Assembly (NCBI RefSeq): GCF_023973825.1 | Contig: NC_090127.1 | Coordinates: 620,001 to 684,000, forward strand | DNA from: Plasmodium brasilianum | Lineage: Eukaryota; Apicomplexa; Aconoidasida; Haemosporida; Plasmodiidae | DNA length: 64,000 nucleotides | Reading direction: 5' to 3' | Part shown: piece after piece, positions 50,821 to 60,147 of the stretch | Numbering within the stretch: position 1 is the first letter of the stretch | How the letters are laid out: the number at the start of each line of letters is the position of its first letter | The notes under the pieces: model-generated | What the model was told of the DNA's origin: nothing | Databases searched by the model: none | What the model saw: only the letters and a program-made list of their open reading frames with translations | Program-made: the position numbers and the translations under genes

Positions 50821-52935
50821 ATGTATGTACATAATATGAATGTACGAAGATTATGTTTTGTGCATATATTGTTCATAATCCTTTTGAGAAGCCATTCTTG
50901 CAAATTATGTTATATACCTAATCCAGTTTTAAAAAAAAAAAAAATATCTTCCAAAATTCTGAATTACTTTATGGAATTAATTAGTACTAAAAATGTGAGA
51001 ACGTGTTCCCAAAAAAAAAAAAAAAAAAAATATTTTAATACATCAAATTTCAACAGGTTAATGTTAAATGATGATAAGACCTATACAAACTTTTTAAAAA
51101 CTGAACGAGTTGTTATGAATGATAAGGATGATGCTGCTATCATTGGCATGTTCAATTACATATCTCAATGTATTGATAAAAGTGGGAGTAAAGATAATAA
51201 TGGGGAGATAAAAAGCATGATAAAAAAAATTAATGATATCACAAATATAATATTTATTGAAGTAAAAGGTGTTGTTAAAAAATACCCATTCTTTAAGTAT
51301 CAAATTGGTGTCAATAATATACCTAATAGACAAGTGGAAAATAGGGAATTGGGAATAACCAGATTATGCCATAATTTGTTATTCCCTAACACATGGAAAT
51401 ACTATGCTGTAAGGTTGTATATGTATAATGTGTACTTAGCAATAATTCGTATAATTGAAAATACACTAGGTAACAAAATATTTTATGTAGATATGAAAGA
51501 AGAGCTGACAAAAAGAAAGGATATAATTATTAATATGCTGTATGATATTTACAGAGTTAAACATGTAGATAGTACGTATAAGGATAGTTACAATAACATG
51601 TGTAATGATAGACATAACAGTAATGCTCATTGCGATAGGAAGCCTATTCGCATCTTATACATTGGAAGTAACGAATTCAGCGCTATGTGCCTTAAAATAA
51701 TTTTATTAATAATAAAGACAATTAGAAATGATATAAAAGTAGAGGATATTATTACGAAAAGCCCAAGAAGAAAGGGAAGAAATTTACATGTGAAAAAATC
51801 AAATGTAGAAGAAGAAGCTAGGAAAAATAAAATAAATGTTTTTTATTATGACAAGTTCAAAAATACAATACATCAGTTAAAAAATAAATTATTTGATCTT
51901 TGTATTTCTATTTCTTTTGGAGAAATATTTAATAGCTCATTTTTTAAAACAGTCAATTCTAATATTTTTTCTTTACATCCGAGTTTGCTCCCATTATATA
52001 AAGGTGCTTCACCAATTCAAAGAAGTTTATTAAATAATGAATCAATATTTGGTTACACAGTTTTCTTAACTAATCTACGCATAGATGCAGGAACTACATT
52101 AATAAAAAAATCTTTTCACTTTGATGAAACTTTTAATTTTAATGATATAATCACTATCCTCTTTACACTAGGTACTTTACATTTAATAAAAAATATTTTC
52201 TTTTTGGCAAATTATAATAATTTTATTCATAAGGAAAGACTAGTATATGATATATTTTGTAACTCCTTTTCTACTCGAGTAAATAATGAATATACAGAAA
52301 ATATCAAATGTTCATATGCTAATAAAAAAGGGGTTTTCCCAATGTTATCCAGTGTAAATTCAGAACTGAGTGGCGTCAATTGCCCCCATCCTAGATGTTT
52401 CCCCACGAGCTCATATAACAATAGTGGTAGTGGTGATAGTAGCAGTAGCAGTAGAAGTAGAAGTGATGAACATACCAGCGGTAGTTGTAGCTGTAACGGA
52501 CAAAGTAAAGACAACAAGAATTACGCCCCTAAAATAAAAGCTGAAGAAAAGTACGTTTGCTTCTTTTGCTCCTCATCCATGTATATTCACAATAAAGTAA
52601 GGGGTTTTATAAACTGGCCCAAAGCAGAATGCTCTCTTTTTTTATATCAGAATAATGCAATTAAAAAAATTGAAGTCAAACTAATTAAAACATCCTACGA
52701 TTTATATGTTAATAATAATAATTATGCATTTCGGAAATTTCATAATTCGCTTGAAGGTCATAAATGTTTTGATAATGTTCCCAGAAAATTTGCAATCCTC
52801 GATAAAAACTCCATAAACATTCAGTGCAAAGATAATACTTTGTTAAGAATTTATAAATTACAACGAAAAAATAAAAAAATTATGGATGCCATGTCCTTCT
52901 TTAATAGTATTAATAAAGTATATCTGCTGTACTAG
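50821..52935 (+). CDS. MTF: Methionyl-tRNA formyltransferase, organellar
   Basis: Single exon, 704 residues, more than twice the bacterial enzyme. MTF transfers a formyl group from 10-formyl-THF to initiator Met-tRNA for organellar translation. The N-terminus (MNVRRLCFVHILFIILLRSHSC) is a hydrophobic signal-peptide-like segment followed by a basic stretch, as expected for apicoplast import; mitochondrial delivery is not excluded. The formyltransferase fold starts at RILYIGSNEFSAMCL (about 277). The catalytic block reads NIFSLHPSLLPLYKGASPIQ (381-400) with His386 and the SLLP loop, and RIDAGTT places the catalytic Asp at 422. The position normally held by the catalytic Asn (NxHxSLLP) is Ser384. 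A Ser/Asn-rich insertion (about 520-575) separates this from a C-terminal region with FINWPKAECSLFLY, matching the family R.IRA..PWPGA.......... block. It pairs functionally with IF-2 at 1686-5180. Confidence 0.9.
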   Translation: MYVHNMNVRRLCFVHILFIILLRSHSCKLCYIPNPVLKKKKISSKILNYFMELISTKNVRTCSQKKKKKKYFNTSNFNRLMLNDDKTYTNFLKTERVVMNDKDDAAIIGMFNYISQCIDKSGSKDNNGEIKSMIKKINDITNIIFIEVKGVVKKYPFFKYQIGVNNIPNRQVENRELGITRLCHNLLFPNTWKYYAVRLYMYNVYLAIIRIIENTLGNKIFYVDMKEELTKRKDIIINMLYDIYRVKHVDSTYKDSYNNMCNDRHNSNAHCDRKPIRILYIGSNEFSAMCLKIILLIIKTIRNDIKVEDIITKSPRRKGRNLHVKKSNVEEEARKNKINVFYYDKFKNTIHQLKNKLFDLCISISFGEIFNSSFFKTVNSNIFSLHPSLLPLYKGASPIQRSLLNNESIFGYTVFLTNLRIDAGTTLIKKSFHFDETFNFNDIITILFTLGTLHLIKNIFFLANYNNFIHKERLVYDIFCNSFSTRVNNEYTENIKCSYANKKGVFPMLSSVNSELSGVNCPHPRCFPTSSYNNSGSGDSSSSSRSRSDEHTSGSCSCNGQSKDNKNYAPKIKAEEKYVCFFCSSSMYIHNKVRGFINWPKAECSLFLYQNNAIKKIEVKLIKTSYDLYVNNNNYAFRKFHNSLEGHKCFDNVPRKFAILDKNSINIQCKDNTLLRIYKLQRKNKKIMDAMSFFNSINKVYLLY

Positions 52936-53784
52936 CCCTAAAAATAGCGTTGTCTCCCTTTTTTTCTCTTTCTTTTTTTTTTTTTTTTAAACAAGTGAAA
53001 TGCTAACCGTGTATTAAGCATTTAAGGCATATAACCCCCGTGCAACGTCTGAACCATTCTGGTATTAAAATTATATGAGTTATATGTATTTTACTATATT
53101 ATATGTTATTTTATATTTTATATTTTATATTTTATACTTTTTACTTTATATTTTATATTTTATATTTTATACTTTATATTTTATATTTTATATTTTATAC
53201 TTTATATTTTATATTTTATATTTTATACTTTATATTTTATATTTTATATTTTATACTTTATATTTTATATTTTATACTTTTTACTTTATATTTTATATTT
53301 TATATTTTATATTTTATTTTTTTGCTAAATCTTTAAAAAAGCGCAAGTGTGGGTAGTTTGATGTTTTCCTCCCATTAATTATTTGAATTATACATGAAGA
53401 TGTGCAACATTGGAGTATGCATGAATGTATAAATATAAGCATGCATACATACATATAATGAGAATAATAATTCTTTTCGTATTTTATTTGTTTTCCTTTG
53501 CTGGCATGTCAAACATAATTTTGCTTCCGACTGTTCCATTTGCGTGTATCCTTCTTTTTTTTATAGTAAAAACAAAATTCAAAATTTAACAAATGAACAA
53601 CTTTTTATTTTTTTTAATTTTTTCAATTGTTTCTATTTTTTCAATTGTTTCTATTTTTTCTATTTTATTCTATTTACAATTTTTTTTTTTTTTTCCATAA
53701 TAAAATGAAAAAGAACCTAACAAGCATTTTTATATGACAAAAGCTGAAAATAAAGTTCAGAACTAGTAATACTGTCATAAAAAA
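52936..53784. other. Intergenic region between MTF and the FKBP gene
   Basis: Contains a TTTTATATTTTATAC-type repeat (53090-53325) and poly-T runs. No supported gene. It should contain the MTF 3' end and FKBP promoter, since both genes are on the plus strand. Confidence 0.5.
53090..53325. repeat. TTTTATA-type minisatellite
   Basis: Units TATATTTTATAC and TTTTATAT alternate for about 235 bp with a higher-order period of roughly 30 bp. Non-coding. Confidence 0.85.
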
Positions 53785-54253
53785 ATGATAAACTCTATCT
53801 ATAGGTATTTTTTTTTTAAACTTCATCACAGGGATCATAGGAAAATTTTTTCATTGCAAAATCATTATTTTAAGGAGAAGAAAAAACAAATCTTCAACAG
53901 TTTTTGTAACCTCTTTTTTATTTATTTAAATGCATATTTTATAAAGAAATTCCTTTTTTCAAAAAACATTAGCATTCTTCTCTTGGAGGAAAAACTAAAT
54001 GGCTCCTTGCAAAAAATTTGTAGGGATAATGCCCCCTATTTAAAAACAAAAAGGTAATAAAAAAGACGAAAAAAGGACGAACAAAAGGGAAAAAATAATA
54101 TAACTACATAGAAAGGATATGAAAAAATGAATAAAAATCGAATGAGAATGGATTGAAAAATGAAACACTGTGGAGGTACAACTTCTACGTGTACAAAAAG
54201 CTACATCACACATGTGGGTTGCGAATGCAGACAACCTTAAATATATATATGCC

Positions 54254-54284
<31 letters not shown>

Positions 54285-54721
54285 ATTTATGTGTGTGCGT
54301 GTGTGTATATATATGTACATATATATGCACGGGTTAAACGTCAATTTTAATTCGTTTTTCAGCGGCATACTTTATAAGGATATTATAGAGGGTCAATTAG
54401 ACGGTTATACTGTCGAAGAAGGCGATACAGTATATATTCATTACCAAGGAAAAACGACAAACGATTTTCGATTAATTCAATCGACTTTCAGTTGTGTGTT
54501 CCCCCCTAAGATAAAAGCAGGTTATTATGACCATAAACATATAAAAGCTATCTACGAAGTTGTCATTGGTATGAAAAAACATACAAGACGGCAATGTATC
54601 ATCCCTCCTCATCTGGCCTATCCACACCATTTCCCAAATCAGGCATGTTAAACGAAAATTAAAAAAATAATATAACAAAATAAAATAATGTAACATAACA
54701 TAAAAATATAAAATTATATAG

Positions 54722-54758
<37 letters not shown>

Positions 54759-54954
54759 GAAAAAAAAAAGAATTTTTATACACAAGCCTTCGCTATCTTA
54801 ATTTTTTTTTTTTTTTTTCCTTTACCATTAGCCACTCATTTATGAAATCGATGTAGTAAAAATAGTTAAAAAAAATTCACCGAACAGAACTCTTTATGAA
54901 AGAATAGAAATGAAAATTGAACTACTAAGGCAAGCCATATCTTCCTACTTTTAA
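53785..54954 (+). CDS. FKBP-type peptidyl-prolyl isomerase-like protein, three exons
   Basis: FKBP-fold proteins isomerise Xaa-Pro bonds. Exon 1 (53785-54053) encodes an 89-codon N-terminus rich in F, K, I and Y, possibly an organellar leader. It joins in phase 2 to exon 2 (54363-54642, after TTTTTCAG), giving [31 protein letters not shown] and [20 protein letters not shown]. Exon 3 (54832-54954) gives [20 protein letters not shown] and ends AISSYF. The GD.V..HY.G core, the GMK...R..IIPP.LAYP strand and the PLIYEIDVV strand are diagnostic, but several catalytic-pocket residues (the FDSS aspartate, the VIxGW tryptophan) are replaced, so catalysis is doubtful. The exon 2/3 intron would start GC (CAG|GCATGT), the only junction that keeps the fold in frame. 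Spliced length 223 residues. Further 3' exons are possible (see 54965-55270). Confidence 0.82.
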
Positions 54955-54964
54955 TTTGTTACAG

Positions 54965-55270
54965 TGGAGCAACTGCATAACTAATTTATCATTCTTCTGC
55001 CATTTTGAAAACCTTATAAAAATTTCCGAAAGCCTGTTTTGCCAATTCCAAGACTTATCTGCGTAGATTCTTTACTCCTTGACGAACTCCTTCCACTTAC
55101 TGATTTATTTGTTATTTCATTTTACTATATATTTTCATTTTTGCCATAATTTTTCTGTAATTTTTACCTTAATTTTTTTTTTTTTTTTTAATAGTAATTC
55201 GAATAGCACGTTTTATGAATCTCATTTGAAAAACGATGGTATGTTCATTTCTCTCCGTATACCATTTTAA
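54965..55270 (+). CDS. Candidate alternative 3' exons of the FKBP gene
   Basis: After a TTTGTTACAG acceptor, 54965-55062 reads WSNCITNLSFFCHFENLIKI, then SESLFCQFQDLS, and ends in phase 2 at GC|GTAGAT. After a poly-T tract and AATAG acceptor, 55195-55270 continues in the matching phase as NSNSTFYESHLKNDGMFISL, then RIPF and TAA. A good GTAAAA donor in phase 0 inside FKBP exon 3 (54856, after EIDV) would splice to this pair. So the gene may end either at 54954 or at 55270, or these exons are chance. The phase agreement across three junctions is what makes me list them. Confidence 0.35.
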
Positions 55271-55455
55271 GTAACAAAAAAAAAAAAAAATAAAATAAAA
55301 TAATAAATAAGTTAAAACAGATATCACATGATAGGTAAGCGATGAAAGAAGAGGTATGTTAAATGGATATACTCATTGTTCCCCTTCTTTCACTTCTTCT
55401 TTTCGTAGTTGTTGCTTCAAAACCCTCGAAGCATTAGCGCCACTTGCTGCACTCG

Positions 55456-58400
55456 CTATATACACAATGTGTTATCGCCCAGTTCATTTAATATACACGA
55501 TGAAATATAATTCAAGTCGTTTTTCTTCTGGGTTGTTTTCTCTTCACTCGAAGATTTTCCTAATTTTGATAAGTCTCTTTTCAAGCGCAATTTGTTAAAG
55601 TCCACTTTTATGTTATTTAACCAATTTCTGACCATGTTAATATTTTTTTCATCTTCCAATAGTATTGAATGTCCCATATTATCTCTTCTGCCAACTCTCC
55701 CACACAAATGAATATATTCATTTACATTTTTTGGCTTATTACATAGTATAACAATGTCTAGGTTATTTATATGAAAACCCCGAATACTGTCAAAGGAGCT
55801 AATAATAATGGGAAATTTATTTATATATTTTTGTTTTTGTTCTTTTTCCACCTTCACATCCACTTCTGCTTCTGTTGTTGCTTCTTTTGATTCTATTACT
55901 TTTTTTACCTCCTTTTCTACCTCTTCATCCCTAGAAGCGATTTCTCTTAAATTTTTTATGTCTTCGTAACTTCTACACATTTTACTTAAATTCTTGTTGT
56001 TGTGCCGTAGGGATATTTGTAACTTCTCATGGAGTAAAACTGAGAAAACTTTTTTTTCGTTTAGGTATTTTTTTAGATCCATTAATGAGTAACCATTTTT
56101 AACTAAAATTAGAATTTTTTTATTTTTAAAATCTTCTATTATTTCATAAGCTTCCTTTATTTTACTGCTATATAATTGATCACTTACTACATGATAAAAA
56201 TGATATATACTGTTCGGTATTCTAACTTTTATAACATATTTTTGCAATGTATCTTCACTATTTATGTAATTATCAAAGTTGAATAGATTAGCATTTTCTT
56301 TATCCCATTCTTTACCCTCCTTTTTATTGAAGCTGTTTTGCTCATGAGAACACATAGTGGAACAACTTTTCTCATGTATACTGTCACAGTGTGAGCCTTT
56401 TCCCAATTTGTTTATTTGTGCCTCCTCCTTAGGCTTTCCACAATTTTTGATCACTCCGTTATTCATTCTGTTACTTGGAGTGTCGCTCAGATTGCTATTC
56501 AGACTGTTACTCATATCGTTACTCATATCGTTACTCATATCATTACTCATATCGTTACTCATATCATTACTCATATTGTTACTCAGATTGCTACTCATAT
56601 TGTTACTCATATTATTACTCAGACTGTTACTCATATTGTTACTCAGACTGTTACTCATATTATTACTCAGACTGTTACTCATATTGTTACTCAGATTGCT
56701 ACTCAGATTGTTACTCAGATCGACACTTGTCATGTGCCTTGTTATGTCACTTGGCGTCGCACTATCCGTGTCACCGAATGCACCCGATGAATAGTTCTTC
56801 TCCCTCAACACGTAAATTTTCTTTTTTTCATTGCCTCTGTTCAAACACAGAAGCTTACATATTCGTCTGTGTGTTTCCCTATTTAGAGTACTTGAACATC
56901 CAACAAAAACTGTATCTTTTCTATTCATATACATTAACGTTTCCAATATTAAATGTGCGTTTTTTCTTTTAATATTATTTTTCGTTCTTAATGATCTGCA
57001 TCTCTTAACTGACGGAAACAACCTATCAATTTCATCAAAAAAAATATATTTAATACTTTGTAAAAAAGATTTTAACATACCCTTTTCTAGCTTTAAGATG
57101 TAATTTTTAAAGCACATAGGGGTTCCTACAAGAAAAGTAGAGTCCCTTAAAGTTTTCATTTCATCGAATATAATCGCGTCGCTTAGGTTTTCAATATTTT
57201 GGAAAATATGGCCCCCATCGCTATTACGGCTATTAGCGTTATTATTGATATTATTATTAATGTCATTACTATCACTATTACTGCTGTTATAATTGTTGTT
57301 ACTTATGTTGCTTATCTTACTGTTATTGCTGTCTGAGCTAGCCAACTTCATGTTTATTCCCAACTTGTGTCTTTTTATTTGTCCCACCTTTTTTTCACCA
57401 TTAACACTGTTTTTTATGTTCTTAAACAAATTGGGGTTTACATTATCACCAATATCTTTGGTTATTGAAGGATCTATGTCTAATTTCCCTTTTTGCTCTT
57501 CGTTTTTTTTGTTTTTTATTATATCCCTCGTACTCTGTTTTTGCTTTGCTATCACCTCATCTTGCTTATCAATAAACAACTTAACAATTTGTGCCTTTTT
57601 ATTATTTATAAAGGATAGTATATTCTGAGCAATCTGTACACATAATTCTTTAGATGGGCATAAAATAAGAATTTTTTCCCCCTTTTTTAATACACTTTTA
57701 AATCTTCCTTCTAGTAATAAATCTTTGTTTTCTTTAATATCATAAATTTCCTCATACTTTTCACTAAATGATGTGTACTTAAGCTTATTTGCATGCCCTC
57801 CTTTTTTCGCCTGTTTATTTAAGCCATATATGGTACTGCAATTATTATAGTTGATGTAGTTATAATAATTGCTGTGGCTATTATAGTTACTATGGTTATA
57901 GCTGCTGTAGTCATGCTGGTCATCTGAGTTATTATTATAAAAATTTTTGTAATATGCACTGTTATACAAATATCTGTCTCTGTTAATATCTTCGTCAAAA
58001 ACAAATTCACAATTGTAAAAAAATTTTAAAATAAAATAAAATAAACAAATAGTTGTTTTTCCACTAGATGTCTTTGCATGCATAAGAACATTATTATTCC
58101 GTTCGAGGAGGTAGATAAAATTTTTTTGTAAATTACTCAAGGATTTGATTTCTTTTACACTACTATTATTTTTAAAATTGCCTTTTATATAACTTACTTT
58201 ATTCTCATCGTTTGAAGTACCCTTTTCAATAAAAACAACAGTCTTCTTATTTTTATTTCCTTGTTGTTCATACTTTTTCTTTAAATAATAAATGTTATGG
58301 ATATTTTTATCATCACTGTTTCGTAAAAAATTCTGCGCTTTGACAGAAGGTACTACTTTTCTAATAAAAGAGAAATGTGTATTTTCCTTTGTCCTCATAC

Positions 58401-58536
58401 ATTTTTTCGCTAATAAAATATTTTTTAAATAAATGAAGAAAATTATATATCTGTAGAGGGAACACCTCTTACTGCTGTTCAAATTAAATATAAAACATTT
58501 CAACAAAAAAATATATTCAATTACATAATTTTCCAT
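55456..58536 (-). CDS. DEAD-box-like RNA helicase, divergent
   Basis: 1026 residues from the ATG at 58536 (MENYVIEYIFLLKCFIF); an in-frame ATG at 58650 would add 38 residues of repetitive HI/PV sequence and is less likely. Helicase motifs in order: motif I AKTSSGKT (154-161), Ia ILCPSKELCVQIAQ, Ib LVGTP, motif II DEID (501-504) where DEAD is usual, motif III CSST, a second RecA domain with SSFDSIRGFHINNLDIVI (motif V region), and motif VI HLCGRVGRR (943-951). Large Asn/Ser/Tyr-rich insertions sit between I and Ia, between Ia and Ib, and after III. The last one is an array of SNNM/SNSL/SNDM units at about 56470-56720. The N-terminus is hydrophobic then basic, which could target an organelle. 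ATP-dependent RNA unwinding is likely, but motif II and III changes make the activity less certain. Confidence 0.85.
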   Translation of the reverse strand: MENYVIEYIFLLKCFIFNLNSSKRCSLYRYIIFFIYLKNILLAKKCMRTKENTHFSFIRKVVPSVKAQNFLRNSDDKNIHNIYYLKKKYEQQGNKNKKTVVFIEKGTSNDENKVSYIKGNFKNNSSVKEIKSLSNLQKNFIYLLERNNNVLMHAKTSSGKTTICLFYFILKFFYNCEFVFDEDINRDRYLYNSAYYKNFYNNNSDDQHDYSSYNHSNYNSHSNYYNYINYNNCSTIYGLNKQAKKGGHANKLKYTSFSEKYEEIYDIKENKDLLLEGRFKSVLKKGEKILILCPSKELCVQIAQNILSFINNKKAQIVKLFIDKQDEVIAKQKQSTRDIIKNKKNEEQKGKLDIDPSITKDIGDNVNPNLFKNIKNSVNGEKKVGQIKRHKLGINMKLASSDSNNSKISNISNNNYNSSNSDSNDINNNINNNANSRNSDGGHIFQNIENLSDAIIFDEMKTLRDSTFLVGTPMCFKNYILKLEKGMLKSFLQSIKYIFFDEIDRLFPSVKRCRSLRTKNNIKRKNAHLILETLMYMNRKDTVFVGCSSTLNRETHRRICKLLCLNRGNEKKKIYVLREKNYSSGAFGDTDSATPSDITRHMTSVDLSNNLSSNLSNNMSNSLSNNMSNSLSNNMSNSLSNNMSNNMSSNLSNNMSNDMSNDMSNDMSNDMSNDMSNSLNSNLSDTPSNRMNNGVIKNCGKPKEEAQINKLGKGSHCDSIHEKSCSTMCSHEQNSFNKKEGKEWDKENANLFNFDNYINSEDTLQKYVIKVRIPNSIYHFYHVVSDQLYSSKIKEAYEIIEDFKNKKILILVKNGYSLMDLKKYLNEKKVFSVLLHEKLQISLRHNNKNLSKMCRSYEDIKNLREIASRDEEVEKEVKKVIESKEATTEAEVDVKVEKEQKQKYINKFPIIISSFDSIRGFHINNLDIVILCNKPKNVNEYIHLCGRVGRRDNMGHSILLEDEKNINMVRNWLNNIKVDFNKLRLKRDLSKLGKSSSEEKTTQKKNDLNYISSCILNELGDNTLCI
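56485..56725 (-). repeat. 12-bp repeat encoding SNNM / SNDM / SNSL in the helicase
   Basis: About 20 copies of a 12-bp unit (ATATCATTACTC or variants in plus orientation), in frame inside a loop of the helicase between the motif III region and the second RecA domain. Confidence 0.88.
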
Positions 58537-58730
58537 AAAACTGTATATAGTAATATATATGTAAGTATATATATATTCAGGTATATGTACCGGTATGCGT
58601 GCAGTTATATGTACAGGTATATGTACACGTATATGCAATTGTATATGCATATGTTTACAATTAGCGCAACAAATGTTTTATTTAAGCTTTACTACAGCTT
58701 ATCCATTTTTCGTTTAATATTGTAGTAATA

Positions 58731-58952
58731 ATGCAAAATTTCATAATTTATTTAATTCACTTATTGCAATACAGCAAGCATACTAATGTTGTGGATTATG
58801 TTTCTACAATGTATGAAAAATTTATAAAAATGGTGCGTAAAACGATGAATCGGTTTGCTTATCTGCGGGGAGAAGCCGCATATGCATTGTATATATTTTG
58901 CAAAGCGGCAGAGAAATTTAATGAAAATGCTTATATTCACACCGCTAAATAG
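58731..58952 (+). CDS. Small ORF of unknown function
   Basis: A 73-codon ORF reading MQNFIIYLIHLLQYSKHTN, then VVDYVSTMYEKFIKMVRKTM and NRFAYLRGEAAYALYIFCKA. It is non-repetitive, uses G/C more than its surroundings and has amphipathic helix character, with a short hydrophobic N-terminus that could be a mitochondrial or membrane signal. It starts 194 bp from the divergent helicase start. I know no family. It could be a short conserved gene or one exon of a spliced gene. Confidence 0.4.
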   Translation: MQNFIIYLIHLLQYSKHTNVVDYVSTMYEKFIKMVRKTMNRFAYLRGEAAYALYIFCKAAEKFNENAYIHTAK

Positions 58953-59699
58953 ATTTAAAAAAAAAAAAAAATGACATAAAAAAAGGGGCATAAAAAAAAG
59001 GGACTTAAAAGAGGGCATGAAAAAAGTGTTTGCCTCTTGCAATTTCGAACAATAAAGAAGCCTAAAAACGTACAGGCATCCTCCAATCTGCAAATACATA
59101 TATATTTATATATGTGTGTATATATGCATAATTTTTGATCAAATTTTATGCAAAATATAATGCAAAAATACACAATACAATTATTTATTTTTGTTTCTAT
59201 ACGCACACACATGTATTAATAAACATTTAAAACAAGCTTCGTCTTTAGTAGGATTTTATAATTTTCTTTTTAAACTACTGCAAGTCAGTGTTCTACAAAT
59301 TCTGGTGTTGTATCAGCTATTTAGCTTCAAGCTAATGCATTCTTTTCTTAAATGTTATGGTATTTGTTTTTATGTAAGCCCTAAGAATGCATAATAAATA
59401 TTTATTAAAACGTTGCGTCCTGGCGGATTAAACTTATTTGAATAATTTATATTTTTTTCTTTTTTTGTCCATCTCGTTTCTTCGTTCTCGTTTCTTCGTT
59501 CTCGTTTCTTCGTTCTCACTTCTTCGTTCTCACTTCTTCGTTCTCGCTTTTTCGTTCTCGCTTCTTCGTTCTTGCTTTTTCGTTCATTTTTCTTTTCTCT
59601 CCTTTCTTCGTGCTCCTTCCCCATTTATCTTATTTTTTTTCGCATAAGGCACTTGCGTCATTCGTATTCCATCCCATGTATTATCCTTTTTTTCCCCCT
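58953..59699. other. Intergenic region with a 15-bp repeat
   Basis: Contains A-rich GGGACTTAAAAG-like repeats (58977-59025) and a C/T-rich repeat at 59470-59600. The possible plus-strand ORF at 59191-59394 has no support beyond being open. Confidence 0.45.
59470..59600. repeat. 15-bp C/T-rich minisatellite
   Basis: Units of TCGTTTCTTCGTTCT and variants repeat about eight times. On the minus strand it would read as Arg/Glu/Lys-rich (TKKRERRSENEE); no start or splice context clearly makes it part of the upstream channel gene, though a GTTAAATC donor-like site lies at its 3' end near 59714. Confidence 0.8.
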
Positions 59700-60104
59700 T
59701 TAAAGGTCCGATTTAACCTGTTGTAGGTACTGCTTAAAAGATGAAATTCTGTTTTTATTTGCAGTAACTATTTCTTCGTTCATACATATTTGACTATTTA
59801 TTTTTTGTATGTAAGCCTCTGATGAACTTAGCAACTTACTTCGAAATTTCCATTGTAACTGTATTTTCCTTAAATCCGTCCGCAAAAGGTGCACATTCTC
59901 TTTTAAATTATCACTTTCCTTTTTCAATATTTGCGTTATATCTTCCTTATTTCTTAGCTGATCTCTAAATATTTCAAAATACTGCAATATATTATGAGTT
60001 TCCTTATGAGCAAACTGTTTTATTTCTTCATTTAAGTACTTCCACTGCTCATTGCTTAAATGCGTTAATGTAAAAGAGGAAAAATCCTCTTTTTTTTTAC
60101 TAGC

Positions 60105-60147
<43 letters not shown>

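Noticed and set aside
58537..58650. Upstream in-frame ATG of the helicase (38 extra residues)
   Set aside because: The extra segment is a HIPVHI-type repeat from a TGTA microsatellite; the ATG at 58536 is followed by a typical hydrophobic/basic leader.
59370..59624. Arg/Glu/Lys-rich minus-strand ORF downstream of the channel gene
   Set aside because: It is made of a 15-bp C/T-rich repeat with a short unique end; no splice evidence ties it to the channel, so it is listed as a repeat.
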